From: Micromonospora_G sp044901685
GTDB taxonomy: Bacteria > Actinomycetota > Actinomycetes > Mycobacteriales > Micromonosporaceae
NCBI RefSeq assembly: GCF_044901685.1
Contig: NZ_JBJDPS010000024.1
Location: forward strand, 5,148-69,147
Reading direction: 5' to 3'
Length of the DNA stretch: 64,000 bases
This document shows positions 1-9,005 of this stretch, in pieces. The translations under genes were made by a program, and so were the position numbers. Positions within the stretch are counted from its first letter, which is position 1. Each line of letters starts with the position of its first letter. The notes beneath the pieces are model-generated. The model ran no database searches. It saw only the letters and a program-made list of their open reading frames with translations, and was not told where the DNA came from.

Positions 1-628
1 GCGAGGTGTAGCGGGCCATGTCCTCGAGCTCGGCCAGCGCCTCGACGCCGGCGTATCCACCGCCGACGAACACGAAGGTGAGGGCCGCGTCACGGACGGC
101 CGGATCCCTGGTCGCCGAGGCGATGTCCATCTGCTCGATGACGTGGTTGCGGAGGCCGATGGCCTCCTCGACGGTCTTGAAACCGATGCCGAAGTCCGCG
201 AGGCCGGGGACCGGCAGGGTCCGCGAGACGGATCCGGGGGCGATGACGATCTCGTCGTACGGGATCTCGACGGCGCCGGTGCCGTCCTCGCCGGTCGCGA
301 GCGTCGTCACCGTCGCGGTGCGCTTGGCGTGGTCCACGCGCTCCGCCTCGCCGATGACGATCTTGCAGTCCTTCAGGACCCTGCGCAGCGGCACGACGAC
401 GTGGCGCGGTGAGATCGAGCCCGCGGCCGCCTCGGGCAGGAACGGCTGATAGGTCATGTAGGGCTCGGGCGTGACCACCACGATCTCGGCATCGCCGCTT
501 CTCAGTCTCTGCCGCAGCTTCCGCTGGAGACGCAGAGCGGTGTACATCCCCACGTAGCCGCCGCCGACGACGAGAATGCGCACATTTGGCCGGGTGCCGG
601 GGGATGTCTCCCGGGAATCTGGTGCCAT
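1..628 (-). CDS. ndh: Type II NADH dehydrogenase (FAD pyridine nucleotide-disulphide oxidoreductase), C-terminus outside the window
   Basis: This is the first 209 codons of a membrane-associated, non-proton-pumping NADH:quinone oxidoreductase that feeds electrons to menaquinone. An N-terminal Rossmann motif VVGGGYVGMY (about residues 20-29) binds FAD. A second one, FVFVGGGYAGVE (about 185-197), is the NADH site. YMTYQPFLPEAAAG lies between them and is typical of this family. The ATG at 626-628 is preceded by GGAAGG only two bases away, so the adjacent in-frame GTG is also possible. It is divergent from the TetR gene to its right. In S. coelicolor the equivalent neighbour of atrA (SCO4118) is the NADH dehydrogenase SCO4119, from memory. 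Confidence 0.9.
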   Translation of the reverse strand, partial: MAPDSRETSPGTRPNVRILVVGGGYVGMYTALRLQRKLRQRLRSGDAEIVVVTPEPYMTYQPFLPEAAAGSISPRHVVVPLRRVLKDCKIVIGEAERVDHAKRTATVTTLATGEDGTGAVEIPYDEIVIAPGSVSRTLPVPGLADFGIGFKTVEEAIGLRNHVIEQMDIASATRDPAVRDAALTFVFVGGGYAGVEALAELEDMARYTS

Positions 629-966
629 CACCTTCCCATGACGCAACGGACTCCGGAGTTTGTCCACAGGCCCGACAAATTGTGTGACCGGAGCTCTTCG
701 ATCACGGGTCGGGACCCGGCCACCCGGCGACTCCGCAGCTTCGCAGGTCAGGTGCGGCGGACAGGTGGGCCCGTGGGGGGCGAATCGGGGCCCAACCGGT
801 CCTTGCTCCGATCGGGGGGCGCTCCGTGCGGAACTACCCCCTTCTGAATTGACCCGGGCTCAACTATGTTCGTACCCCGTCGGGGTGTCGGAATCGGACT
901 GAGGTCCACACACCGGCGGACAGGGCGGGAAGTCTCCGGGGGGAGACGTCATAACCGGGGGAAGTT
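629..966. other. Divergent intergenic region between ndh and the atrA-like gene
   Basis: No coding sequence is supported in this 338-base stretch; the ORFs over it have poor codon bias. It must hold the promoters for ndh (leftward) and the TetR gene (rightward). I see no convincing -35/-10 pair or long dyad, although a TetR-type regulator in this position could bind here. Confidence 0.5.
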
Positions 967-1794
967 ATGCACATTCAGGATTTGCATGGGCAGAGTGCTG
1001 CCACCACTGTCGCCGAGGGGCACGGGCCGATGAACCCCGTGCCTGTGGTCGGTGCGGCGGTCGGCACGGCGGTCGGTGGGATCGGGCCGGCGGGGAACGC
1101 TCCCCGCTCGGTGCCGCTCCGCGTGGACGCACAGCGCAATCTCGAACACGTCCTGCGTGCGGCGCGTGAGGTGTTCGGCGAGTTGGGTTACGGCGCGCCG
1201 ATGGAGGACGTGGCACGCCGCGCACGGGTCGGCGTCGGCACGGTCTACCGGCGTTTCCCGAGCAAGGACGTGCTGGTGCGCCGGATAGCCGAGGAGGAGA
1301 CCGCGCGGCTGACCGATCAGGCGCGGTCGGCCCTCGGGCAGGAGGAGGAGCCGTGGTCGGCGCTCTCCCGCTTCCTGCGGACCTCGGTGGCTTCGGGCGC
1401 GGGGCGGCTGCTGCCGCCGCAGGTTCTGCGGGTCGGTGCGGAGGCCGAGGAGGCGGACGCGATACCGGGCCAGGTCACTGGCGACGGCGAGACACGCGTC
1501 CCGCATCAGCGGCAGGGTCTGGAGCAGCACGGTCTCCGGGTGGCCGAGCAGCACTCCGGCACCGTGGAGGCGTTGGACGACGCCCCGGGAGCGGCTGAGT
1601 TGCTCGAGGTCGTGGGCAGTCTGGTGGACCGGGCCCGCGAGTCGGGAGAGCTGCGCGGCGACGTGACGGTGGCCGACGTGCTGCTGGTGATCGCCACTGC
1701 GGCACCGGCGTTGCCGGATCCCGCCCACCAGGCCGCCGCCTCGGCCCGACTGCTGGACATCCTGCTGGAGGGGCTCCGCTCCCGTCCCGCGTAG
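967..1794 (+). CDS. atrA: TetR-family transcriptional regulator, AtrA-like
   Basis: The 275-residue protein has an N-terminal extension of about 55 residues and then a TetR DNA-binding domain at about 58-110. Its recognition region runs through MEDVARRARVGVGTVYRRFP. A TetR C-terminal ligand and dimerisation domain follows and ends in ARLLDILLEGLRSRPA. In S. coelicolor AtrA activates actII-ORF4, which turns on actinorhodin, and it lies beside an NADH dehydrogenase gene just as here. That shared neighbourhood, with the sigma-like gene on the other side, is the main reason for the name. The ATG at 967 follows GGGGGAAGTT closely. A later ATG at 1030 is possible but would remove only part of the variable N-terminus. 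Confidence 0.75.
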   Translation: MHIQDLHGQSAATTVAEGHGPMNPVPVVGAAVGTAVGGIGPAGNAPRSVPLRVDAQRNLEHVLRAAREVFGELGYGAPMEDVARRARVGVGTVYRRFPSKDVLVRRIAEEETARLTDQARSALGQEEEPWSALSRFLRTSVASGAGRLLPPQVLRVGAEAEEADAIPGQVTGDGETRVPHQRQGLEQHGLRVAEQHSGTVEALDDAPGAAELLEVVGSLVDRARESGELRGDVTVADVLLVIATAAPALPDPAHQAAASARLLDILLEGLRSRPA

Positions 1795-2079
1795 ACGCAT
1801 CCCGTCCCGCGTCGACGGCGGCCGTCCGGGCGCGCCGGCCGGTGGAGAAGTCCCCACCGGCCGGGCGTCGTCGGGCCGGGGAGTCGAGGTCGGACACGGA
1901 GGCGTCCGATCCGGCACGGGCGTCGCTTCTTCCCCCGAGGAGTGCTGTCACGCCGCTCTTACGGGGGAAGACACCCCGGACGAGTGGTTGCCTCTGCTCA
2001 AAGTTCGTAGCTGCGTTGCTCTGTGGCACTGTTGCCCCCGGTATTTTGGGTCCGAGGGTGCACATACGGGGGCTCCGCG

Positions 2080-4116
2080 ATGAGTGGTGACGCGCAGCAG
2101 AACGAGTCGGCCGGCGGTAACGCCGCCGCGGGCAAGGGCAGTGGAACGGGGACCGGCGGTCAGGTCGGCGGTTCGGCTGCCGAGCGGTCAGCCGGTCAGG
2201 TGCCGGGCCGGCACAGGTCCGGCCGGTCGGAGGACTCCGCCGGGGGCGGCACCGTACTCCCCGGCCCCTGGGCGCCCGCCGACGATGGCGCGCACCCCGA
2301 GCCCGAAGCCGAGCCCGACGCGGAGTCCGACCCCGCGTACGCGGTCCCGCTGCAGCGCGCGGGACGGGCCGGGTCCGCCGATCTCGGGCCCTCCGACGGG
2401 CAGTTGATCCAGGGGATGCGCACAGGCGACGACCAGGCTTACGAAGAGCTGTTCAGGCGCCACGCGGGAGCGGTGCGCCGCTACGCCCGTACGTGCTGCC
2501 GGGACGCGCACACCGCCGACGACCTGACGGCCGAGGTGTTCGCACGGACCCTGCAGGCGGTACGCGGCGGGAAGGGGCCGGAGGAGGCCGTCCGGGCCTA
2601 CCTCATGACCGCTGTCCGGCATGTCGCCGCGGCGTGGACGAAGAGCGCGAAGCGCGAGCACCTGGTCGACGACTTCGCCGTGTTCGCCGCGCAGGCCACC
2701 CGCTCCAGTGCGCTGTCGGAGACCGACACCCTCGATCTGGGGGCCGATGTGCTGGCCATGCACGAGGCCGACCGGTCGATGGCCATGCAGGCGTTCCGCA
2801 GTCTGCCGGAGCGCTGGCAGGCCGTGTTGTGGCACACCACGGTGGAGGAGGAGTCGCCGAGCGAGGTAGCCCCGCTGTTCGGGCTGACCGCCAACGCCAC
2901 CGCCGTCCTGGCCGTGCGGGCACGCGAAGGGCTCAAGCAGGCGTATCTGCAGGCCCATGTGAGCCAGTCGCTGACGACCGGCGGAGACTGCGCGCGGTAC
3001 GCCGACCGGCTGGGCGCCCATGCCCGGGGCGGTCTTCGGACCCGGGCCGAACGCGGACTGCGCAAACATCTGGGCGAGTGCGCGAAGTGCCGCATCGCCG
3101 CAGGCGAGTTGGACCGTGTGAACGCCGGGATTCCCGCTCTGCTCCCGGTCGCCGTCATCGGATGGTTCGCCGCGGGCTACACCCTCAAGGCCGCCGGCAT
3201 CGTCGCCGGCGGAGCGGCCGGTGCGGCCGGTGCCGGAGCCGCCGCCGCGGCCACCGGAAGCGTGTCGGGCGGCGGTACGGCGGGCGGGGCCGCCGCGTCG
3301 GAGGGGCTCGGCGCACCACTCAAGGCCGGGATCGCCGCCGCGGTGGCCGTGGCTGCCGCGGCCGGACTGGTGTGGGCGCTGGCCGGCGAGGACCCGGCGC
3401 CGGAGGAGCGCCCGGTGGCGAAGCCACCGGCGGCCGCTCCCTCGGTACCGGCGCCCGAGCCACCGCCGAAGCCGGCCCCGAAGCCCGAGCCTCCCGCCGC
3501 ACCCGAACCACCGCCCGCCCCCGGGCCGAGCACGACACCGGCACGGGCCGCGAAGCCCACACCGGCCCCGACGCAGCCCGCTCCGGAGCCCACACCCACG
3601 CCCACCCGGCCGGCACCGCCCGCACCGGCGCCGTCGAAGCCCGCCCCCGAGGAGCCGGTGCCGCCCGCACCGGACGTCTACCAGGTGAACCGGTTGGCGT
3701 ACTCAGTCCTCGGGGACCACACGGGGCCCGAGATCCTGCTCGGCCGGAGCACCGGCGTGTTCTGGCAGCGCAGCGGGCTGTCGATCGCTTCCGAGACCTA
3801 CGCCCACGGCGTGACCGCGCCCTCCCGCTCGTCGGTCACCGTCCAGCTGAACCGGACGTGCACCCGCTACGAGGCGATGGTCGGGGTCGACGACCTGACG
3901 CCGGTACTCGGCGCGGTGCGCTTCTCCGTGTACGACGGCGACGGCGACGGAGCGCGGCTGTGGCGGTCTCCCGTACTCCGGAGCGGGGACCCCGCCGCAC
4001 CGGCGAGCGTCGGCATCGAGGGACGGAAGACGATCCGGCTCGTCGTGGAGCCCTCGGGGGCGTTCGGCGGGGTGGCACTGGCCGACTGGGCTCAGTCCCG
4101 GATCAGCTGCCGCTGA
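2080..4116 (+). CDS. Sigma-70 family factor fused to zinc-binding, transmembrane, proline-rich and NPCBM-like domains
   Basis: The 678-residue multidomain protein starts with a low-complexity region of about 105 residues. Sigma region 2 follows at about 108-185 (QAYEELFRRHAGAVRRYAR) and region 4 at about 238-295 (SLPERWQAVLWHTTVEEESP). A short zinc-finger-like motif with H330, C334 and C337 (HLGECAKC) resembles that of ZAS anti-sigma factors. Next come a glycine/alanine-rich stretch, one hydrophobic helix at about 415-437, and a Pro/Ala/Lys-rich spacer of about 95 residues. The roughly 145-residue C-terminal domain (RLAYSVLGDHTGPEILLGRS onward) looks like an NPCBM/NEW2 carbohydrate-binding module. 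I chose ATG 2080 because GGGGG lies 7-11 bases upstream; the frame stays open to 2023. The layout suggests a sigma factor tethered to the membrane with its sugar-binding tail outside. From memory, actinobacterial ECF groups with such tails are known (ECF52/53-like). Confidence 0.85.
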   Translation: MSGDAQQNESAGGNAAAGKGSGTGTGGQVGGSAAERSAGQVPGRHRSGRSEDSAGGGTVLPGPWAPADDGAHPEPEAEPDAESDPAYAVPLQRAGRAGSADLGPSDGQLIQGMRTGDDQAYEELFRRHAGAVRRYARTCCRDAHTADDLTAEVFARTLQAVRGGKGPEEAVRAYLMTAVRHVAAAWTKSAKREHLVDDFAVFAAQATRSSALSETDTLDLGADVLAMHEADRSMAMQAFRSLPERWQAVLWHTTVEEESPSEVAPLFGLTANATAVLAVRAREGLKQAYLQAHVSQSLTTGGDCARYADRLGAHARGGLRTRAERGLRKHLGECAKCRIAAGELDRVNAGIPALLPVAVIGWFAAGYTLKAAGIVAGGAAGAAGAGAAAAATGSVSGGGTAGGAAASEGLGAPLKAGIAAAVAVAAAAGLVWALAGEDPAPEERPVAKPPAAAPSVPAPEPPPKPAPKPEPPAAPEPPPAPGPSTTPARAAKPTPAPTQPAPEPTPTPTRPAPPAPAPSKPAPEEPVPPAPDVYQVNRLAYSVLGDHTGPEILLGRSTGVFWQRSGLSIASETYAHGVTAPSRSSVTVQLNRTCTRYEAMVGVDDLTPVLGAVRFSVYDGDGDGARLWRSPVLRSGDPAAPASVGIEGRKTIRLVVEPSGAFGGVALADWAQSRISCR

Positions 4117-4151
4117 GCTCTCCGGTGCAGCCTCCGAGCCGGTCGGTGAGG

Positions 4152-4193
4152 CCGTCGGGCCACCCGGTGGGACCGTCGGGCCATCCGGTGGCG
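4152..4193. repeat. Two-copy 21-bp imperfect tandem repeat
   Basis: Two consecutive 21-base units beginning CCGTCGGGCCAYCCGGTGG differ at a few positions. They lie between the convergent ends of the sigma-factor gene and the asparagine-synthase-like gene. No function is evident. Confidence 0.6.
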
Positions 4194-4331
4194 CCGAGTC
4201 GGCTCGGGGACGTCGTGCGGGGTCGTGTCGCGCCCTGCGCCGCGCTCGTCGGCGTACGCCCGCTCACCCACCCAGCCGGTCGCGCAGTCCCCGCGCCTCC
4301 CCCCGACGCGCGGTCGCGTCCGGAAGGCCCG

Positions 4332-6443
4332 TCACGGCTGGAGCGTCCGGCGGGCCGGGACCACGCCGCCGGCCACCGCCCGCTGGCGCGGGGCCGCCGT
4401 GCCCGTCCAGCAGGTGCCCCGGCGGGTGACCAGGCGGCGGAGCCACAGCTCGGTGGACGCCAGCTCGGCCAAACCGTCCAGGGGAAGGGGCTCTCCCTCG
4501 GACGCCGCACGCAGGGCCTTGCGTACGACGCGGGCCTCGATCAGCCCCGCGTCGGCGAGCAGGGGGGCGTCGAAGAGGGAGATCAGTTCCGGGAGGGCGG
4601 CGCGCAGGCCGAGCCGGCCCGCCGCGGTGGAGGTGGCCTGGGACGGGGTGCCCCACCCGGGCGGCAGCTCGTGGATGCCGGCGCCCGCGAGCACCCGGCG
4701 CAGGATCGCGGCCCTGGCGCCCGGCTGGACCCGTAGGGATTCGGGGAGGGCGCGGGCGGCCCGTACGACCTGGTTGTCGAGGAAGGGCGCGTGCAGCCGC
4801 TGGCTGCGGATCTCGGCGGCCTGCTCCAGGATCCGCTGGTCGGCGGCGTGCCGTGCCAGTGCGGCACGGGCTCGGGCCTCGCCCGGACGCTGGACCGAGG
4901 CGGGCCGGATCGCGGCCTCCTGAAGGCGAACCGATACTTCCGCGAGTGCCTCACCGGTGAGCCAGCGCGCGGCGGGACCGGGCCGGGACCAGGTGAGGGA
5001 GGCGAGCGAGGCGTCGGCGGGCGTGTCGGGTCCGGGGAGGTCACGGTTGGCCTCGGGCAGCAGGGACGCCGCCGTCTCGAGCCCGGTGCGGTACGACGTC
5101 CTGGCCAGCCGCCGGGCGGCGCGGTAGACGACCAGCGGGACGAACAGGGAGTGGGTGGAGGGCCCTTCGGCCCGGGCGAGCGCGGCCACGGGCCGCAGCA
5201 GGTGGCGTCTGCGCCGGTCCATGAGGAGGTCGGCCAGCCGGGCGGGGTGCGCGTCCAGGACCTGACGGGCGCCGTCGCCCACGAAGTGGTCCGCGCTGCC
5301 GGCGGCGAGCCGTCTGCGGTGGCGTTCGGCCACGACGAGGGAGGGCGCGGGCTCGTCGGTGAGGGGCCCGCTCTCCAGCGCCGCGTACGGCAGGGCCTCC
5401 TCACCCGCCGCGACGACCACATGGTGCAGACGCGGGTTGGCCGCGATGACTCGGGCCCGCTCCATCTCGTCCTCGTGGCCCTGCGTGGAGAGGTCGTTGA
5501 AGGTGACGGCGAGGAGCCGCTCACCGGCCCCCGTGCCATGGCCCAGCACCGTGCCCGGCAGCCCCGGCAGCCCTGCCGCCAGCAGCGCGAGCGTGGCCGA
5601 GGCGCTGCCGCCGGAGAGGTCCGAACCGATGCCGGGGACCGGCGCCCCACGCGCCGCGCGACGCTCGGCGGGACCCATCCCGGGGACGGGCCCGGGGTCG
5701 GGCGGCTGGGTCCCCGGGGCATGGCGCGGGGCCGTCAGCCGGGCTCGTACGGCGTCGACCAGCGCGTCCCGCACGCCCTCGACGGCGCTCACCGGGTCGG
5801 TCTGCGGGGCAGCCACCGCGAGCGAGGCGACCGCCTCGTACCCGGTGATCTCGCGCGATCCCTCCCGCAGGATCAGGGCGTGCCCGGGCGGGACACGCCG
5901 CACCCCCGCATACGGGGTGCCGTCACCCAGCGCCTCGGGTGTCTCGGGGCAGGCCAGCAGCGCCGCCAGGTGACCGATGTCGAGCTGCGCCTCGATGAGG
6001 TCGGCGAGCGGGAGGGCCGCGGTGGCGTACGCGGTGCCGTTGGCCCAGGGCGTGTGGAAGACGGGGCGTGCCCCCGCGAGGTCTCCGGCGACGGTGATGC
6101 GGCGGCCGATCTGCACGACGGCCGTGTAACTGCCCGGCCATGCGGTGAGATGGCGCAGCGCCCCGCCACGGGCGGCCAGCAGGCCGATACGCAGCTGTTC
6201 GTCGGTGGCACCGCAGCAGCCGAGCACGGCGAGGCGCGCGGTGGGCGCGCCCTCGGGGGTCGCCGCCGTGATGATGCGGATCTCGTCGGGGCGCCAGTCG
6301 CCCACGGCCCACAGGGGATCCGGGTCTCCCCAGAGGAGTTGGGAACCCACCGGGTGGACGGTGCGCCCGTCACCGTGATGGCCGACCGCGCCCACGGTGC
6401 CGAATCTGGCGGCGATACTGCTCCACCCCACCAACCAACGCAT
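4332..6443 (-). CDS. Asparagine-synthase-like (macrolactam-cyclase-like) enzyme, standalone
   Basis: The 703-residue protein resembles class B asparagine synthetases and the ATP-dependent cyclases of lasso-peptide pathways. The N-terminal half has the fold signature of a class II glutaminase domain (YTAVVQIGRRITVAGDLAG) but begins MRWLVGW, with no Cys2, so it should not use glutamine. The C-terminal synthetase domain carries a PPi-loop variant, SDLSGGSASATLALL (about 273-287), where SGGxDS is usual; the aspartate is missing. ATG 6443 has GGAGG five bases upstream, which fixes the start against a longer open frame. No precursor peptide, RRE protein or B2 protease gene is recognisable nearby. 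From memory it is a conserved chromosomal Streptomyces gene (SCO4115-like). Its substrate is unknown. Confidence 0.8.
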   Translation of the reverse strand: MRWLVGWSSIAARFGTVGAVGHHGDGRTVHPVGSQLLWGDPDPLWAVGDWRPDEIRIITAATPEGAPTARLAVLGCCGATDEQLRIGLLAARGGALRHLTAWPGSYTAVVQIGRRITVAGDLAGARPVFHTPWANGTAYATAALPLADLIEAQLDIGHLAALLACPETPEALGDGTPYAGVRRVPPGHALILREGSREITGYEAVASLAVAAPQTDPVSAVEGVRDALVDAVRARLTAPRHAPGTQPPDPGPVPGMGPAERRAARGAPVPGIGSDLSGGSASATLALLAAGLPGLPGTVLGHGTGAGERLLAVTFNDLSTQGHEDEMERARVIAANPRLHHVVVAAGEEALPYAALESGPLTDEPAPSLVVAERHRRRLAAGSADHFVGDGARQVLDAHPARLADLLMDRRRRHLLRPVAALARAEGPSTHSLFVPLVVYRAARRLARTSYRTGLETAASLLPEANRDLPGPDTPADASLASLTWSRPGPAARWLTGEALAEVSVRLQEAAIRPASVQRPGEARARAALARHAADQRILEQAAEIRSQRLHAPFLDNQVVRAARALPESLRVQPGARAAILRRVLAGAGIHELPPGWGTPSQATSTAAGRLGLRAALPELISLFDAPLLADAGLIEARVVRKALRAASEGEPLPLDGLAELASTELWLRRLVTRRGTCWTGTAAPRQRAVAGGVVPARRTLQP

Positions 6444-7381
6444 CGCCGCCTCCACAGGCTGTGGACGAAACGGCGCACCAGGACACACGGACGCCGTCGC
6501 GGGACATGCTGCCACGACAAGGGCGCCCTGGAGGGGGTACGGCGGCGCACACCGGCCCCGCATGCGCCCCTGGCAAAGACCTGGCCACGCCGCATGGGCC
6601 GCCGGCGCAACACTTGTACGGTTCAAAGGAGTTACGGCGGCCGGCCCCGAAAGCGGGCCCAGCCCCGGCCGGGCACGGAACAGACGCAATCCGGCCATAG
6701 TCGGACCGCTCCCCGGCCTCCGGCCCGACCGCTGCGATTCAGCCATTCTGCGAACTCGACGCAACCGCGTGTTTCGCTTCCTCCGACAGGCCAGGGAGGC
6801 TCCTCGCGCCATGCCGGGCGGAGGTCCGGCAGGCCCGCGCACGGTCGCGCGGCGGCGCCTGGGGACGGTTCGCCGGTGCACGCGGACGTACCGGCCGGCG
6901 CATCCCCCCGGTGCGCCGGCCCGCACGTCCACTCCCCCGAACCACCGTGCGGCGCACGGTCCGGGAGGTGTTCGTCACCTCCCGGACCGGTTCGCCGCCC
7001 GCGGGGATTGGGGCGGCGGTCTCCCCCAGCCCACCGAGTCCAGTTCAGCGGGCCGACCCACGCAGGACCCATCGAAGCGCTTGCGATTCGGCCGGGCGAG
7101 AGCGCACGGCCGGGCGCACGGCCACACACCAGGAGCACGGCCGGGACGCACCCGCCCGCACGGACAACATTCCCGCCATACGGAGGTCTGCCCCTTAACG
7201 GTAGGGATGCGGCGAACTACGCTGGGTTTACCAATGTTCTCAGCGGGGCGGCATATTCCACGGGGCCTGGCCAAATGCGTGTGCGGCCGGAGTGCCCGGG
7301 AGCGTACCTGGGGAGGACACGGTACGAATGCCACGCGCCCGACGGTGACGCGGCGGCCGTCTGTGTGTCGAGGGGTGGCTC
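6444..7381. other. Long divergent intergenic region (938 bp)
   Basis: The region lies between the asparagine-synthase-like gene and the sporulation-associated regulator. Several ORFs cross it but none has a ribosome-binding site with Streptomyces-like codon bias. A less GC-rich patch lies at about 7190-7260, upstream of the rightward gene, and probably contains its promoter. No short peptide with a lasso or lanthipeptide leader motif was seen on either strand. Confidence 0.5.
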
Positions 7382-8881
7382 ATGTCCAGGGAGCAACGCG
7401 GGCCGAACGAGAAGCTCGGCACGGTTCTCGCCCTCGCGGGAATCAGTAACGCCGGGCTGGCCCGGCGGGTCAACGACCTCGGAGCGCAGCGCGGTCTGAC
7501 CCTTCGCTACGACAAGACCTCGGTGGCCCGCTGGGTCGCCAAGGGCATGGTGCCGCAGGGTGCGGCACCTCATCTGATCGCCGCGGCGATAGGGGCCAAG
7601 CTCGGCCGTCCCGTCCCGCTGCACGAGATCGGGCTGGCCGACGCCGATCCGGCGCCCGAGGTCGGCCTCGCGTTCCCGCGCGACGTGGGCGAGGCGGTGC
7701 GTTCGGCGACCGATCTCTACCGGCTGGATCTCGTGGGCCGGCGGGGAGGCGGCGGGATCTGGCAGTCGCTCGCGGGTTCCTTCGCGGTGAGCGCCTACGC
7801 GACGCCCGCGTCGCGGTGGCTCATAACACCCGCCGATCCGTCGGTGGCCCGCGACTCGACCGCGGCCCAGGCCTCGGTCCTCGGCCCGGAGGGCGCACCC
7901 GGGGCGCAGGGGGGCGGGATCCCCGTCCAGCCGGGACCTGACTCGGCGTCGGGCGTGTCGCCGCTGCGGGTCGGCCACAGCGACGTGACCAAGCTGCGCG
8001 AGGCGGCCCAGGACGCGCGCCGCTGGGACTCCAAGTACGGCGGCGGCGACTGGCGTTCCTCCATGGTCCCGGAGTGCTTACGGGTCGACGCGGCGCCGCT
8101 CCTCCTGGGCTCGTACAGCGACGAGGTGGGCCGGGCGCTCTTCGGCGCCTCCGCCGAGCTGACCAGGCTCGCCGGGTGGATGGCCTTCGACACCGGCCAG
8201 CAGGAGGCCGCCCAGCGCTACTACATCCAGGCGCTGCGCCTGTCCCGTGCGGCAGCCGACGTACCCCTGGGCGGATACGTCCTGGCGTCCATGTCCCTGC
8301 AGGCCACCTACCGGGGCTTCGCCGACGAGGGCGTGGACCTCGCGCAGGCCGCCGTGGAGCGCAATCGCGGACTCGCCACCGCCAGGACCATGAGCTTCTT
8401 CCGGCTGGTCGAGGCGCGCGCCCACGCCAAGGCCGGCGACGCACCGGCCGCGGGGGCCGCGCTCAGGGCCGCCGAGAGCTGGCTGGAGCGGTCCAGGACC
8501 GGTGACTCGGACCCGTCGTGGCTCGGCTTCTACTCGTACGACCGCTTCGCCGCCGACGCCGCGGAGTGCTACCGCGACCTCAAGGCGCCCCGCCAGGTCC
8601 GCCGCTTCACCGAGCAGGCCCTGTCGAGGCCCACCGACGAGTTCGTCCGCTCGCACGGGCTGCGGCTCGTCGTGTCGGCCGTCGCCGAACTCGAGTCGGG
8701 CAACCTCGACGCGGCCTGCGCGGCGGGGACACGGGCGGTGGAGGTGGCCGGACGCATCTCCTCGGCCCGCACCAACGAGTACGTGCGCGACCTGCTGCAC
8801 CGCCTGGAGCCGTACGGCGACGAGCCGCGCGTGGCCGAGCTGCGCGAACGGGCACGCCCGCTTCTCGTCTCCCCGGCGTGA
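7382..8881 (+). CDS. Sporulation-associated helix-turn-helix regulator with a TTA codon
   Basis: The 499-residue protein starts with a cryptic helix-turn-helix (NAGLARRVNDLG to TSVARWVAKG, about residues 20-60). An alanine-rich, helix-repeat C-terminal part resembling tetratricopeptide folds follows (AAQRYYIQALRLSRAAAD). It matches the family annotated in S. coelicolor as sporulation-associated protein (SCO4114), from memory. A GAGGGG sequence lies 6-11 bases before the ATG. Codon 233 is TTA (8078-8080), the leucine codon read by the bldA tRNA, which is rare in Streptomyces. Full translation would therefore depend on bldA and be tied to development. Its targets are unknown. Confidence 0.85.
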   Translation: MSREQRGPNEKLGTVLALAGISNAGLARRVNDLGAQRGLTLRYDKTSVARWVAKGMVPQGAAPHLIAAAIGAKLGRPVPLHEIGLADADPAPEVGLAFPRDVGEAVRSATDLYRLDLVGRRGGGGIWQSLAGSFAVSAYATPASRWLITPADPSVARDSTAAQASVLGPEGAPGAQGGGIPVQPGPDSASGVSPLRVGHSDVTKLREAAQDARRWDSKYGGGDWRSSMVPECLRVDAAPLLLGSYSDEVGRALFGASAELTRLAGWMAFDTGQQEAAQRYYIQALRLSRAAADVPLGGYVLASMSLQATYRGFADEGVDLAQAAVERNRGLATARTMSFFRLVEARAHAKAGDAPAAGAALRAAESWLERSRTGDSDPSWLGFYSYDRFAADAAECYRDLKAPRQVRRFTEQALSRPTDEFVRSHGLRLVVSAVAELESGNLDAACAAGTRAVEVAGRISSARTNEYVRDLLHRLEPYGDEPRVAELRERARPLLVSPA

Positions 8882-9005
8882 CGCTCCACCGGGATCGCCC
8901 CGGTATGCCCGTCCGGTAGGCGCATCCGCCCGCCACACCTCGGCCGTCCCTGGTTTGAGCCCGTTGTCAGTGGGTCAGTGCACTATCGGGGTGGGAGGTG
9001 GCGTG

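Noticed and set aside
2493..4736. 747-codon plus-strand ORF overlapping the sigma-factor gene
   Set aside because: It is Arg/Gly-rich shadow translation of the real gene in another frame and shows no domain.
6444..6620. Possible lasso-peptide precursor upstream of the asparagine-synthase-like gene
   Set aside because: Minus-strand ORFs here lack a leader motif, a core-like sequence and a ribosome-binding site.
4791..7499. 902-codon plus-strand ORF opposite the asparagine-synthase-like gene
   Set aside because: Low-complexity shadow translation, with no ribosome-binding site or family similarity.
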